Positions 34,151 to 45,905 are shown, counted from the first letter of the stretch. The stretch: 64,000 bases of DNA from Tetraselmis striata (GCA_006384855.1 VCJN01001548.1:1-64000), one strand, 5' to 3'. The notes: a model not told the origin generated them from the letters alone. A program made the numbers and translations.

Positions 34151-34540
34151 CGTTTTTGGGTCAAATTCAAAACTGATCAGACCATGTTGCAAGATTTTTC
34201 AAGCTCCTCATGTACCTTTTTGGTCCAAAACAAAAAGCCCTAGGGGTGGTGATATAGGGTTTTCAAAATCTCTAGGGTTTGATGTATTGTTCTGAAACCC
34301 CAGTTTTTGGGGATGGACCAAAATGTCTGGCCATGCCCACAGGGTGCTTTGTTATATCCCCAAGCCATATGCACAATGGCCAAAAAGTGGCGCGAGAATA
34401 ACCCAAGATGTCATTCTGATAAACAAGGGTTTTATTAGGGCTACAGGATTTTGAAACTGCTGTAATATACTGCGATAATTTGCCGAAAATGCCAGCCGCG
34501 TGTTTTGCGAATTTATATGCAGCGCGGATACCTTACGAAG

Positions 34541-34541
<1 letters not shown>

Positions 34542-34572
<31 letters not shown>
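34542..34572. repeat. C homopolymer, about 31 bp
   Basis: A pure C run just left of the recombinase fragment inside the transposon. Confidence 0.95.
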
Positions 34573-34574
<2 letters not shown>

Positions 34575-34619
34575 GTTGTTGTTGCTGCTGAGACGACATG
34601 CGCTGCCACAGCTCTATAC

Positions 34620-35185
34620 TTCCCACAGCCAGGAACGTCAGCATCGCTCGCCGTCACACGCTGGATGGACGTTGGCAAATCCGTGCAAGGAAGCGGCTGC
34701 CAGGGAATTATTGCGTGTGCGTGGTGCCCAAGCGGGTTGTGCGCAAGCCCGGCAAACTCCAGGCACTCACCTTAGACGAATTCCGCAATATTTACAGGCG
34801 AGTTTCAACCTCAACCGGTCATATGGTTTCCACCAGCGGTTATGCCTATTGTTTTTGGAACCTAAGCTAACGGAGGAGAGGTGCTGCACCGCAGCTTCGG
34901 ATAAAATACCATATCCTCCCAGGTGGGTCAATAGCATTTCATCCAACCTCGGACGTGCGAATCTGCAGATGATATGCACACCCTCCACATCCGTACATTC
35001 ACATCGTGCGTTAATGTCGATAATAATGTAGAAAGCAGGCAAGCAGCTTTTGCTTATATTCCAAATGACATCACATCATTACATGCCAAACCGGTGCAAC
35101 TGCTAGAACAATACCTGAAGGTATTTCGGTCTCCGATTGGCGGTTTCTTGCTCACTCCACCAACCACACCGGGGTTGACGATGGT
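34620..35185 (+). pseudogene. DIRS tyrosine-recombinase fragment inside transposon
   Basis: DNA and protein are related to 11600-12060. The conserved text STGHMVSTSGYAYCFW (about 34817) matches SAGHMVSTSGYA in the DIRS copy, and KPVQLLEQYLKVFRSPIGG (about 35089) matches a segment at about 11990. Stops and frame changes abound and the C-terminal catalytic boxes are missing. It ends where the transposase remains begin. Confidence 0.6.
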
Positions 35186-35203
35186 GATAGCTGCAGGTGC
35201 AAC

Positions 35204-36480
35204 ATGCCACTGCTCAGAAGCGGGCAGGGCGAGAGCGCTTTCAAGGCATTTGCAAGGTCCAAGCGTATTTGGGTAGTGAACGACATGATGCCGCTGTACA
35301 AGAAGGGCAAGGGCACTGGCGAGATGGCTTCAGCTTTCACTGGCGAGTTACTTGGCTGGGGGCTCAAGCTCCCACCTGCTGCACTAGAGAAGATCAATGC
35401 CTGGCGTGCTGAGTAGCTCCCGCCACGGCCGCCTTTGGAGGCGGGTTCAGGGCTCATGTACCTGCGGTACAGCACATGTGTGTGGTGGACATACGACAGC
35501 TTCGCTGAGCAAGTGGAGGCAATGATGGATTGCTACAAGGTACTCTTCCCCGAGTTTCAAATTTGCATGGAGGTTGATCACAGCCAGGGCCATGCAAAAT
35601 AAAGGGTGGGAGCGCTGTGTGTCACCGACATTAACTTGAACTGGGGCGGCAAGAAGGATCCCATTCGTCTTGGAGAAGGGTCCTGGGTGACGAATGATTG
35701 AGTCTGCAGTCAGCCTGCGATGATGACAGAAATACGGAAGTGCGCTGCTCCATTGCGTTATTGTGTTGCTGCATGTATATATATTGATTCGAGCAAACGT
35801 GCAAAGCACAATCCTTTACATGAAAACTGCTGACTAACGTGACACTCGATTGTATGCTGGCCCTGGTGGCACTGTCACTCACCACGATTGCCGCGTTTGT
35901 GCTATCACTGTTCAACACTTCGTTTTCCCAGAGCATCAGTCAGGTGCTCCGCCATCTCCACCTCTTTGGTACCACCCCGATGCCCCGCCATTTGACATCA
36001 CCGGCACTAACATCACCGGCCGAGGTAGTGGTGACACAGCCTGGATATGTGGGCAAGAACAAGGGGATCAAGCAAGTTCTGTGGGAGCGCGGTCTGTGGG
36101 AAATTGGAATATGGCTTGAGAGCGCTAATAGGTGCTAGCCAACCTTGAAGACTTCAAGTCGGAGAAGTCTGCGTTGGAGGAGCTAGTCAAGGGCACATTC
36201 TTCTCATGAGCCCGAAAGATCACCCTGAGCTTGCTGGCAAGAGCGTGGAGTACGCCTGGGGAGCTGCCAAGCTGCTCTTCCGCAAGATCAATGACTGCAA
36301 GGTGAAGAACATGCACATCAACATCCTTCGAGTTATGGACACCGACTACCTCACGTTTGAGAGATGCCGCAAGTTTGCAAGGAAGGCACGAGACTAAAGG
36401 AACGCCTACGAGTACTGCAAGGTGGGGCTCGAGCAGGTGGAAAGGATAAAGAAACACTCGAAGGCTCATCGTTGCACGAT
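35204..36480 (+). pseudogene. DDE transposase, multiply interrupted
   Basis: Segments follow one another in the order of a DDE transposase family common in fungi, oomycetes and algae: MMPLYKKGKGTGEMASAF (about 35289), CMEVDHSQGHAK (second Asp, about 35566), INLNWGGKKDP, GYVGKNKGIKQVLWERGLW (about 36043), then HPELAGKSVEYAWGAAKLLF (catalytic Glu region, about 36220) and RCRKFARKARD. In-frame stops occur at about 35414 and 35600 and there are frame changes near 35850 and 36205. Not functional. Confidence 0.65.
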
Positions 36481-36954
36481 GCACCAGACACGGGTTTCTT
36501 GATGCGCACCTTGGACATCGACATCCCACAGACGGGCGCGCCCGCGCGGACTGCCGTCCGGAGCACCCAAGCCGCCCTCGATCGCCGAGACAGCGCAGCT
36601 GAGGCACCGACGTACAACGGCTGGGTATTGGTGACTGACTGCACAGCTCTGGGCTGCGTGCACAAAGTGGTGAATGCGCCATCCTGGGCTGGTACGACCC
36701 GCCGAGCTGCGCGGCGACGCGCGCTGCGGAATTTATTTTCCGGAATTTACATTATATCGAACAGTATTCGCATTATCATTTGTAATTAAAGCGACATCGC
36801 CAATTAATAACCGCAAAAGGGGGCGGTCTTTGCCTTTTTCCTGAGAACGAATGGGGACCAAACTCGAGAATCCCAACGGACAAAAGTTGCCTTTGCAGGT
36901 GGGCTTTCAGGCGCAACTTGTTCGACTTCATTCTGTTAAGTATCGGCGTCAAAA

Positions 36955-37443
36955 AGTCTGGCACAAGTAAAAGTACATTCTTAAGTGAACCTCCCCTGAA
37001 CCTCCCCTTAAGTACACCTACAGGACAGGCACTTGTGCCATACCTGACCATATAGAAACAGGTACGTGTCCATATGTGTACTTTGATGCCCCAAAATCAC
37101 TCGTTCCCCTACCTCTTGGGTTGAGCGGAGGAAAAGGAGGACCGCGTCCGAAATCGTCTGGAATACGAGAGAATCGATAGCGGTTGCAATACGGTTTTAT
37201 GACGGATTTTTAGGCGTCCTCCGTCCGTCCGTCCTCCGTCTTCCGTCCGTCCGTCCGTCCTCCGTCATACGCGCTTCGTGTATGAACCGTCATACGTTCG
37301 GTCTTCGCTCGTTTGATTTCAGGGTACAGGTACGAGTACGGCTCATTTCTGAATGGACGCGCGTGTATTCTAGCCCAGGCACGTCATATATCCGTCTGAT
37401 ACGCCAAAATAACGCGGTACCGCAGCGCGTTTTTACTGTTGAA
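36955..37443 (-). repeat. Inner part of right inverted-repeat arm
   Basis: Read in reverse, 37443-37313 matches 33834-33966 closely (CGCGCTGCGGTACCGCGTTA and the ACACGCGCGTCCATTCAGAAA block), and 37005-36955 matches 34096-34150 (AAGAATGTACTTTTACTTGT). Between them lies a (CCGT)-rich patch at about 37216-37265. Confidence 0.75.
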
Positions 37444-37513
37444 TCAGCAAGCGAGACGTGCCCGCCTCTTTTATTCTTACAGCGACTAAACGGTGGTCAA
37501 AGTATATGCTTTA

Positions 37514-38958
37514 AACTACTTCCATGAGCAGGCAGGTAGGCAGTGGGCAAAGGGAGGCACAGCCAGTTTTGCCAAATGACCAGTGTCGGTGAATTACATC
37601 GGCGCTGAGGCCTGGCAAGACAACAAGGATGGGAGTGGAGGGTGGGTGTTGCGCAAGAAACAGCAAAAGGGATGGACTGTGCCGAGTCCGTGTCCCGCCT
37701 AAATAGCCAGTGCTGTCGAAGGGTATAGAGCTGCTGCCACCAACCCTCCGGTGCCGGGGATGCCGGCGGCCGATGCACGAATCTGCGCAGGAAGATTCCG
37801 GAAATTTCCGGAGCATCGTGGCGCCGATTGCACACGGCCGACAAAGGCTGGCACCGCTATAGGATTGGGGCATCACTCGGTTGTCGTTTTCTAACCTCAG
37901 TTAATAATTAACAACGATTAAACTACTTCCATGAGCACGCAGGTAGGCACTGGGCAGAGGGAGGCAAAACCAGTTTTGCCATGGAAGCCGAAGGCCACAG
38001 CGGCCTGGCGGCGCGCGCTTCCCACGTGCCCGCTAGGCCGGTGTTTGAGAACAAAACAACACACCGACGGCTGCGCGGCCCGGCCACACGAGCGGCGGCT
38101 GTCTCCACGCTCCCCGTCCATCGCGTGTGCGCAAGCTGAGGACGCTCCACTTGCCGAATAACGAGCACGGCTCGCGCGACGCATCGGAAGCGCCGCGCAG
38201 CCGATCGTGCAGGCGAAAGCGGGACGCCATGCTAACGCAGGGACCGCAGTTAGTGTCGCGACGACACGCGCAAGAAGATGCGATTCGGCCCCCTCTCCAA
38301 CGTCTTCACCACGAGGCGCTCGAGTAGCGCTCCAGTGACACGTCGCGCGCAATAAGGTGGCCATTTATTTCAGAAGAAAGCTCCGGCGGCGCCACACGTC
38401 GGAAGCCGTAGAAAAAAAACCGGAAGATCATCGTTCGACGCGCCGGGATGTCAGCAGGGTAACAACTCGGGTGTCGTCTCGCGCAAGGGTGACGGACTCC
38501 CGCCACGCCGAAGGCAAGCAGAGGTCGGAGGATCCGGGTTGCAAGCACCACGGACGGCTGATACCACAGGGGCATCGGACGTCACGCTGGCGTGCGAGCA
38601 GCGCGGGGCCGGCGCGCGATGGGAAAAGCGCCGGCGTGCCACGACATACGGGCCGGCGCGGCTGGCACGTCCGCTCTGCGCGATTGGGCGGCCCATGAAC
38701 AACCTAGCAGCGGAACGCCATCGCTGCGGAGGTTTAACGTGCACCGATGATGCCGAGCACACGGTTCCTCACGGCGCAGAGCACCGTGCGATTGTCTGTT
38801 GCGCAAGCAACAGCAAAAGGGATGGACTGTGCCGAGTCCGCGTCCCGCCTAAATAGCCAGTGCTGTCGAAGGGTCTAGAGCTGCTGCCACCAACCCTCCG
38901 GTGCCGGGGATGCCGGCGGCCGATGTACGAATCTGCGCAGGAAGATTCCGGAAATTTC
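37514..38958 (+). repeat. Duplicated segment, one copy with 815-bp replacement
   Basis: 37514-37575 repeats at 37920-37981, and 37646-37806 repeats at 38797-38958 with only a few differences. In the first copy 70 bp separate the two blocks; in the second, 815 bp of unrelated GC-rich sequence (37982-38796) stand in that place. The pair forms most of the extra DNA in the right arm of the transposon. Confidence 0.8.
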
Positions 38959-38999
38959 GGATTCCGGATGCTGTAAAAAGGGGATGCCGCGGTGCGGGG

Positions 39000-39513
39000 G
39001 CAGTCCGCCGACCCGGGGCCCGGCGTCCGTCGACGGACGGGCGACGGTCGAACGACGGCGTCCGGCGTCCGGTGCCGGTACAGGCGGCGGGCATGGCGAT
39101 TCACGCCGTGCCCGCCCCGTACACCTGACGACCGGCCCGATCCGACCTGCGCGGCCTCGTGCGGGATGCGGGCCGCCTGTAGGCGGCTTGTACCGTATTG
39201 CTGATCTTGTAGTGCTGCTTTTTTTTTTGGGGGGGGGGGGGGGGGGGTAATACAACTTTTAGCGGTGGGTTGTAATGCACAGCAACAGTAGTCAGCGGCC
39301 CGCTTTTACGCGGTTTGCAGATTTAATCTGTTTTACAAATTAATACATCTCTTAAAAATACATTACTGACAAATCTAACGCTAAAAGCATTATTACCCGG
39401 AAACAACAGTATTACAAGATCAACAATACAAGCCGGCTTAAAGCGGCCCGGATCCCGCACCAGGCTCAACCCAAGAGGTAGGGGCACCTCCACAAATCCC
39501 CGGCGCGAAGCGC
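39000..39513 (-). repeat. Right inverted-repeat end of the transposon
   Basis: The reverse complement matches 33288-33760 nearly throughout, including the text CCCCTACCTCTTGGGTTGAG and the GTCGACGGAC-centred palindrome. A run of T followed by 19 G (39220-39247) is an insertion or expansion relative to the left arm. Confidence 0.8.
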
Positions 39514-40987
39514 CGCTTAGTGCAGATAGATTTTCCCAGGATGGCATCACTGTGGTGCATGATGAGGGGGGGGGGGGTGAAATTCTTACGTAGCACACCG
39601 GTGCCAAGGTGCATGCTAGAGTTAAAATGCCCACTATACTTGGGTGCAGTCCACCCCAGCGCCTTCAAATGCCGTGCACTGTGAATGGCAAAGCAGATGC
39701 GGTCCATTAAGTCGTAGTCGGATTAGCCTCCCAGCCTCGGAACCCTTGCTGATGCTGGTCGATCAGCACGGCTAACATGTTGGTGGCCCACTAACTCGCC
39801 CTCGCACGCTGCCCTGTTCTATTCTCATTATAGGCGGTGCGTGGGCGCTCAGAGCCACCACGCTGCACGAGCGTCAGCCCATTCGCCAGCCTCATCTCGC
39901 GCCCCACGCCCGCCCGATGCTCAGTCGCGCCTCCCTGCCACGCAAGTTGGCTGGCCTCGGCACAGCGCCGGTAATTAGCGGTGCCCATAAGCGCGCGGCG
40001 CCCCGCCGGTGGGCCTTTGCCACGCGGATCAGTTAGGGAGTGGCACGCATCGGGCAGGCCACGCCTGGGGCATACACCGGGAGGGGGCTGTGCGCGTGGC
40101 GCCTCAGCGGTGGCGGGTGCTGGGTTGGACTTGGGCCCGAGGCGGGAATGCAACCCACTCACCCGTTGTTCTCCCCTGCCCCAACATACCATCGCTGCAC
40201 TCGCCGCCAGGCAGAGTTCAGCACCTGCGCACCGCTGTTTCGTCCAACCACCGCCCATACATCGAGTAAAATCTACTCATATACACACACGCGTCTATGC
40301 CTACGGATACGCGTCACCTGTCTCTTTCCCTCTCTGTGGCTCTCGCTCTTTCCCTCTCTCCCTCTCTCGGTATGTCCATCTCTCTCTCACTCTCTCTCCG
40401 TTTGTCCATCCCTCTCCCTCTCCCTCTCCCTCTCTCTCTCGCGCGCGCGCGCGCGCATTGTAATTGCATCATGGCGCCTGTGTGTATGGTGTCACCCCAT
40501 TACAGGGCTCAGTCATTGCAATATCCCGCTTGGTCCTGGCAGAGCAGCTCCACGCTCGTTGGCCGGGCAAAACGCCGATATGCGTCCAAGAGGTCTTGGG
40601 CGGGTCCGGGGCCGGGCCTAGGCATCCGCTGGCGGGGCATTATCTCCTTCATCGACCGGATCGCCCATCGCCGCTTCCATCAGCGTCCGTGTGTTGATCT
40701 GCACGTACGTCGGCGTAGGCGTAGAGGACCCACTTACCCGTCTCTGTGCCGGGGTTGATGAGCATGTTCCGTCGCCGATGGGGGTGAGGGCAGTGGGGCG
40801 CAGCGCATCTGACAATGCCATCGGCGGGCGCGCATCGGGGAACGCCAGTGTAAACCACCCAATATTCGTTCCTACGACCGTACCGCCTTCATGACCGGCG
40901 TGTCAGGGTCACCCTCAGGGTTTTACTTCTTCCAATTGGCCTTGCTTGTAATGGTCGCCCAGACGGCTCGCCGTGGTGGTGGGTACA
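39514..40987. other. No supported gene; pyrimidine microsatellite
   Basis: Several open frames exist on both strands (for example minus 40258-39791, 155 codons), but none has a recognisable motif or splice pattern. A (TC)-rich low-complexity tract at 40318-40440 passes into (CG)8 at 40441-40457. Confidence 0.4.
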
Positions 40988-41040
40988 GGGCACATTTTTG
41001 AGTCAAGACGGTCCAATTCCTGGACTCAAAAATGTGTCCC
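40988..41040. repeat. Perfect-arm hairpin
   Basis: GGGCACATTTTTGAGTC (40988-41004) pairs with GACTCAAAAATGTGTCCC (41023-41040) around an 18-base loop; only one G-T-type mismatch is present. Confidence 0.85.
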
Positions 41041-41433
41041 CCCCACGTGATCGCTTAGGCTGGGATATGTACCCATTTTTCGGTCACATTTCAGGTGCAA
41101 TGCAATACTATACGAGAGTACTAGAAATGGCACATCGGCGTGTCCTCTTCGCGCCCTCAATCGCGTAAAGTACTATCCGCCTCACCTTGGAAGATTGCGG
41201 ACGCGGGGGCATGGCGACTGCGTTTCAAGCGTTTCAAGCCTGGAAATCGAGCCTCACTCGCGCAGAGAAGACGCCCCGGGCCTACGAGTCTATCGCCGAC
41301 CTCAGAGATTGTGTTCGTCGCAACGAGATGCTACCTCTGAACCCTGCTGACAGCGACGCGGCGTTGGGGCGAGATGTCGGCGCAGGCGGCGGTGCGGGCT
41401 TCGCGTCCCGAGATGAGGGCTCCTTAGGCGGAG

Positions 41434-41906
41434 ATGCGGGTCGGGGAGGCGGAGATGCGGCACCGCCACGTGAAGATGTGGCCCTGCGACTCCCACCAGC
41501 GGCACCCGAAGGCGCCTGACGGCTTGACGTGGCTTCGCGTTTCGGCTTAGGCGCCTGGAAGGGGTCGTCGTCCTCCAACTCTTTCGCCATCTTAAAGGAG
41601 GAGTCGGCCCACGCTTCTTGGAATGCTTCTTGCGCAGCTTATTGGGCTACAAGCTGCTGCTCTTGCCTCCATAGGTGGAAATGCGGGTCGGGGAGGCGGA
41701 GATGCGGCACCGCCACGGGAAGATGTGGCCCTGCGACTCCCACCAGCGGCACCCGAAGGCGCCTGACGGCTTGACGTGGCTTCGCGTTTCGGCTTAGGCG
41801 TCTGGAAGGGGTCGTCGTCCTCCAACTCTATCGCCATCTTGAAGGAGGACTCGGCCCACGCTTCTTGGAATGCTTTTTGCGCAGCTTAATGGGCGACAAG
41901 CTGGTC
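41434..41906 (-). repeat. 247-bp tandem duplication with acidic/basic ORF
   Basis: A unit beginning ATGCGGGTCGGGGAGGCGGA occurs at 41434 and again at 41681, almost unchanged. On the minus strand each unit encodes MAxELEDDDPFQxPKPKREA followed by a Ser/Ala/Gly-rich tail, so the duplication also duplicates a potential protein segment. Confidence 0.75.
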
Positions 41907-42233
41907 TTGCCTCCCGTGCTCAATGCACCGTGCGGGCGCTTCGTCGCACTCGAAGGCTGAGGCTCACTCGGCGGCTTGGCAGTCTCCGAGGGACCAAGTC
42001 TGCTCGGGGGAGGGGCGGAGCTGCTCGAAGCTCTATCAAGAGACCTGCTGCAGCGCCGTTTTGGGAGCCATCTCCGCCGGACCCCGGTGGCGGTGGTTGA
42101 GATGCGGTCGGCTTGGTCGACGACCGTAAAGTAGCGGTCGTCGACCAAGACGGTGGAGGGTAAAGAGCCGGCTCGGCAACCTTCCATTATGAGGATTTTT
42201 ATGACAAAAAGGGGATTTAATTGCCCATATGCT

Positions 42234-43112
42234 TTACAATACTATACAGATTGCAAGGCAGTACCACTAATGCCTGATATTTGCTCGCGGCACGCCGCAG
42301 ATTGCTGCAGCGCTGCACCGCAGATGCTGCCTTTAGGCATGCTTCTATTGCCTAGATGGCTGCAAACCATTTCGTATGCGGGGCTGCATGGCATAGAAGG
42401 GATGTGAACACGCACCGGCTTGACGATACTATACGGACTGCAAGGCAGTAGGGCTAATACCTCATATTTGCTGGCGGCACGCCGCAGATTGCTGCAGCCA
42501 TTTGCCTGGATGGCTGCAAACCATTTCGTATGCGGGGCTGCATGGCATGAAAGGGATGTGAACACGCACCGGCTTGACGATACTATACGGACTGCAAGGC
42601 AGTAGGGCTAATGCCTGATATTTGCTGGCGGCACGCCGCAGATTGCTGAAGCGCTGCACCGCAGATGCTGCCTTTAGGCATGTTTTAATTGACTAGATGG
42701 CTGCAAACCATTTATTAGTATGCGGGGCTGCATGGCATAGAAGGGATATGAACACGCACCTACTTGACGATACTATACGGACTGCAAGGCAGTAGGGCTA
42801 ATACGTTATATTTGCTGGCGGCACGCCGCAGATTGCTGCAGCGCTGCACCGCAGATGCTGCCTTAAGGCATGCTTCAATTGACTGGATGGCTGCAAACCA
42901 TTTATTAGTATGCGGGGCTGCATTGCATAGAAAGGATATGAATACGCACCTGCTTGTCGATACCATACAGATTGCAGGGCAGTAGGGATAATACGTTATA
43001 TTTGCTGGCGGCACGCCGCAGATTGCTGCAGCGCTGCACCGCAGATGCTGCCTTTAAGCATGCTTTGATTGCCTAGATGGCTGCAAACCATTTAGTATGC
43101 GGGGCTGCATGA
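42234..43112 (+). repeat. Five-copy tandem array, about 155-190 bp units
   Basis: Units start at about 42234, 42422, 42577, 42767 and 42956, each with CGATACTATACGGACTGCAA-type text, GGCGGCACGCCGCAGATTGC and GGATGGCTGCAAACCATTT. The second unit lacks an internal 34-bp block (the GCGCTGCACCGCAGATGCTG region). Spacing and divergence rule out a CRISPR array. Confidence 0.85.
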
Positions 43113-43125
43113 ATCACCAACATGC

Positions 43126-43305
43126 GCCGAACGCGGCGCGTTGGCGCCCCGCTGCGCCGGCCGCGGCGCGTTGGCGCCCCGCTGCGCCAGCCGCGGCGCG
43201 TTGGCGCCCCGCTGCGCCGGCCGCGGCGCGTTGGCGCCCCGCTGCGCCGGCCGCGGCGCGTTGGCGCCCCGCTGCGCCGGCCGCGGCGCGTTGGCGCCCC
43301 GCTGC
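43126..43305. repeat. Six exact 30-bp repeats
   Basis: The unit GCCGGCCGCGGCGCG followed by TTGGCGCCCCGCTGC is repeated six times with one- or two-base differences. The period is divisible by three and all six frames are open, so the open frames here are not evidence of protein. Confidence 0.95.
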
Positions 43306-43474
43306 GCCAACGGTTTGTGCGGTTTGTGAAATCGACGGACAGGAGTCGATTAAACTCTTATCTGCGGTTGAGAATGATTTGTTGTGATACTTGATTATGA
43401 TTAATGAGGTATTGTCCAATGAGCTATGGCAGCGAATTTCAAGCTGCATGAATCCCTTGTCAAGGACCAGACAC

Positions 43475-44735
43475 GAACCCACGTTGCTTGCCGAGGTGCT
43501 CCGAGAGATGCGCCCTTAAAGTCGCCGAATCTCTTCCGACGACCAACCACAAGGCGCGTCCGTTGGTGTCGGGGTTTCTTGGGTGCTTTGGCGCGATGAG
43601 AAGTACACGACCCGCTGTCAACAGGCTGTCGAGGTAGTCCATTCGCGGCAGGGGCCTTTGCGTCATGTAGGTGCTCGGAATCTGCACGCGATAGATTACC
43701 GCCTTGGAGGCCGCCAGCAGCTATAGGAGCAAATTCAGGTGAGTGAACCAAGGCGACATGGCAACGACAAAGGGCTCCTTGCCTAGGGCAGCGTTACAAG
43801 AGCTAGGGGCGACAGTACACGGGTTTGTACACGAGAGATGCGGGCGTTCACCTGCCCCCACTGCGGAGATGCGGGTAATCCCACCCTTTACGGCGGTCAA
43901 TTCGATCTCTCCACCCTCCGCATCTCTTGCTCGCCAGTCGTGCCACCGGTGGCCTCAGCCACCGCTGCTTTGACGTCCGGGAGGACGTACCTGTCGTCCC
44001 CAATGTGGGCCTCCGGGTTCCAGTGCCGCGTCTCTTTCGCCGCCGTCATGGTTCTCGCCGTCTCGCATACACGAACCCACGTTGCTTGCCGAGGTGCTCC
44101 GAGAGATGCGCCCTTAAAGTCGCCGAATCTCTTCCGACGACCAACCACAAGGCGCGTCTGTTGGTGTCGGGGTTTCTTGGGTGCTTTGACGCGATGAGAA
44201 GTGCACGACCCGCTTTCAACAAACTGTGGAGGTAGTTCATTTGCGGGCGGGGCCCTTGCGTCAAGTAGGTGCTCGGAATCTGCACGCAACAGATTTCCGC
44301 CTTGTAGGCCGGCAGCAGCGGTAGGAGCAAATTTAGGTGAGTGAACCAAGGCGACGTGACAACGACAAAGGGATCCTTGCACAGGGCAGCGTTACAAGAG
44401 CTAGGAGCGATAGTTCACGGGTTTGCACGCGAGAGATGCGAGCGCTCATATGCCCCCACTGCGGAGATGCGGGAAATCCCACCCTCTACCTGTAAATTCT
44501 CTCCACCCTCCGCATCTCTTGCTCGTCAGTCGTGCCACCGGTGGCTTCAGCCACCGCTGCTTTGACGTCCAGGAGTCCGTACCCGTCGTCCCCAATGTGG
44601 GCCTCCGTGTTCCAGTGCCGCATCTCTCGCCGCCGCCATGGTTCTCGCTGTCTCGCATACACGAACCCACGTTGCTTGCCGAGGTGCTCCGAGAGATGCG
44701 CCCTTAAAGTCGCCGAATCTCGTCCGACGACCAAC
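43475..44735 (-). repeat. About 595-bp tandem unit, two and a part copies
   Basis: Units begin with GAACCCACGTTGCTTGCCGA at 43475, 44073 and 44663 (offsets 598 and 590). On the minus strand each gives a frame with KRFGDFKGASLGAPRQATWV. The word GAGATGCG and its reverse CGCATCTC recur many times within and around the units. Confidence 0.85.
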
Positions 44736-45210
44736 TTCAAGGCGTCGACAATTGTCACATCTCGCCCCCTCCTGACGGCAGTGAGTGGCGCGCAGCAATT
44801 GAGAAAAATGATGAGGAGCAGCCCCCCCCCCCCCCCCCCTCCCCCGCCACGCTGTCGACATTGGCAGGACCCGAGCCGTAGTCCGGGTCTGCCATGACGA
44901 GGGCTTTTGCCGGGCCATTTTACCAGGGGACGAGATTCGCATCTGCCGGTGAGCTTCTTGGACATACTCGTTGCAAATCCCCCGCAACTCGTTGTACACA
45001 AGCCGGTGGTCTTCAGAGGCCAAGATGGCCCGCATGTTCACCGTGCTGCCTCTCGCCCCTGCCCCTCTCTTACAGTCTGAGGTCATCGGGTATCGCGGAT
45101 CATGCATGATGTGTTAGAGGTCGTTGGCAGACAAGGACGAAAACACGAAGCGGGTGGGAAACGGGGCGGGTGTCACCACTCATGTCGAGATGCGCGACGG
45201 CGAGGTGCGC

Positions 45211-45888
45211 TTAACGCAGCCCACGGCGCCCTGATGAGAGATGCAAGCGAAGATGCGAGTCCGCGTACCGTTGGAGTCGCTCCTGGGAGAGGGACCAAAG
45301 GTGGCACACCTTGAGGCTTGGGGGGTCAGGCTGAGGCTCGCCGTGAGGCGAAGGCTGCGAATCTCCGGCCCCGGGCCATAGCGGTCCGCTTCCATGTTGC
45401 CCACCGCCCGGCTGCATGGGCCTCATGGGCTGAGTCGTGGGTATTGGCGCCTGAGACGCCCTCCTGCCGGAACGCAAGTGCATCTGCGGAGAATCTTGCG
45501 CCATGGGGGTCACTAGCAGTGTGTCGAGAGCCCTGCTCGTTGGGTCAAAGCCAAGTGCAGCCGCAGATGTCCCCGCCACGCACAGAACTGTGCAAGCGGG
45601 CAGATGTGCGTTTTGCTCTGCGAGGACGGTCTGCCATGCTTTTGTGCACCGAGAAGCGTTAAGATGCCTCAAAGAATTAAGCGCGAGGGAGCTTGCGAGG
45701 GGTAGATGAGTGGGAAGCACAGTGGCGGCGTAGCATTCGAGGCCAGAAAAAACGGTTGGTGTGGAAGGGTAGCGACGCATCTGGTCAAAGGGCGGTGGAC
45801 AGGCGTGTAGTACATAGTGAAGGTTCATTTCACTGAACAGAACCTCGTACAATGTTGGCAAGAAAAGGAAGCCAGTTTCACAGTACAT
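45211..45888 (-). CDS. Gag-like ORF, unknown
   Basis: This minus-strand frame of 225 codons contains MAQDSPQMHLRSGRRASQ, of the QMxLRSGR type often seen near the start of retroelement gag proteins, then a Pro/Gln/Gly-rich stretch and a GEPQPDPPSLKV segment. The true start may be the internal Met of MAQDSP. No enzyme domain follows in the window. Confidence 0.3.
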   Translation of the reverse strand: MYCETGFLFLPTLYEVLFSEMNLHYVLHACPPPFDQMRRYPSTPTVFSGLECYAATVLPTHLPLASSLALNSLRHLNASRCTKAWQTVLAEQNAHLPACTVLCVAGTSAAALGFDPTSRALDTLLVTPMAQDSPQMHLRSGRRASQAPIPTTQPMRPMQPGGGQHGSGPLWPGAGDSQPSPHGEPQPDPPSLKVCHLWSLSQERLQRYADSHLRLHLSSGRRGLR

Positions 45889-45905
45889 TCGTACAGTGTT
45901 AGGCT

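Larger units (their letters stand above)
33288..39513 (+). mobile_element. DNA transposon with long inverted repeats, dead
   Basis: The two ends are inverted copies over several hundred bases: 33288-33760 matches the reverse of 39000-39513, beginning AAGCGGGGCTTCGCGCC on the left. The pairing continues inward (33834-33966 with 37313-37443; 34096-34150 with 36955-37005). The right arm is interrupted by about 1.55 kb of extra DNA (37444-38999). A dead DDE transposase (35204-36480) and a DIRS recombinase fragment (34620-35185) lie in the centre. No clear target-site duplication was seen. Confidence 0.75.

Noticed and set aside
39791..40258. 155-codon minus-strand frame as a gene
   Set aside because: No motif, no splice context and an overlapping frame of similar length on the other strand; left as unsupported.
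42234..43305. Regular repeats suggestive of a CRISPR array
   Set aside because: The units are directly adjacent without unique spacers, the longer ones are 155-190 bp, and the 30-bp repeats are contiguous; the sequence is eukaryotic.
43097..43482. ORFs of 90-122 codons through the 30-bp repeats
   Set aside because: All six frames are open because the period is a multiple of three; the predicted proteins are pure ten-residue repeats.
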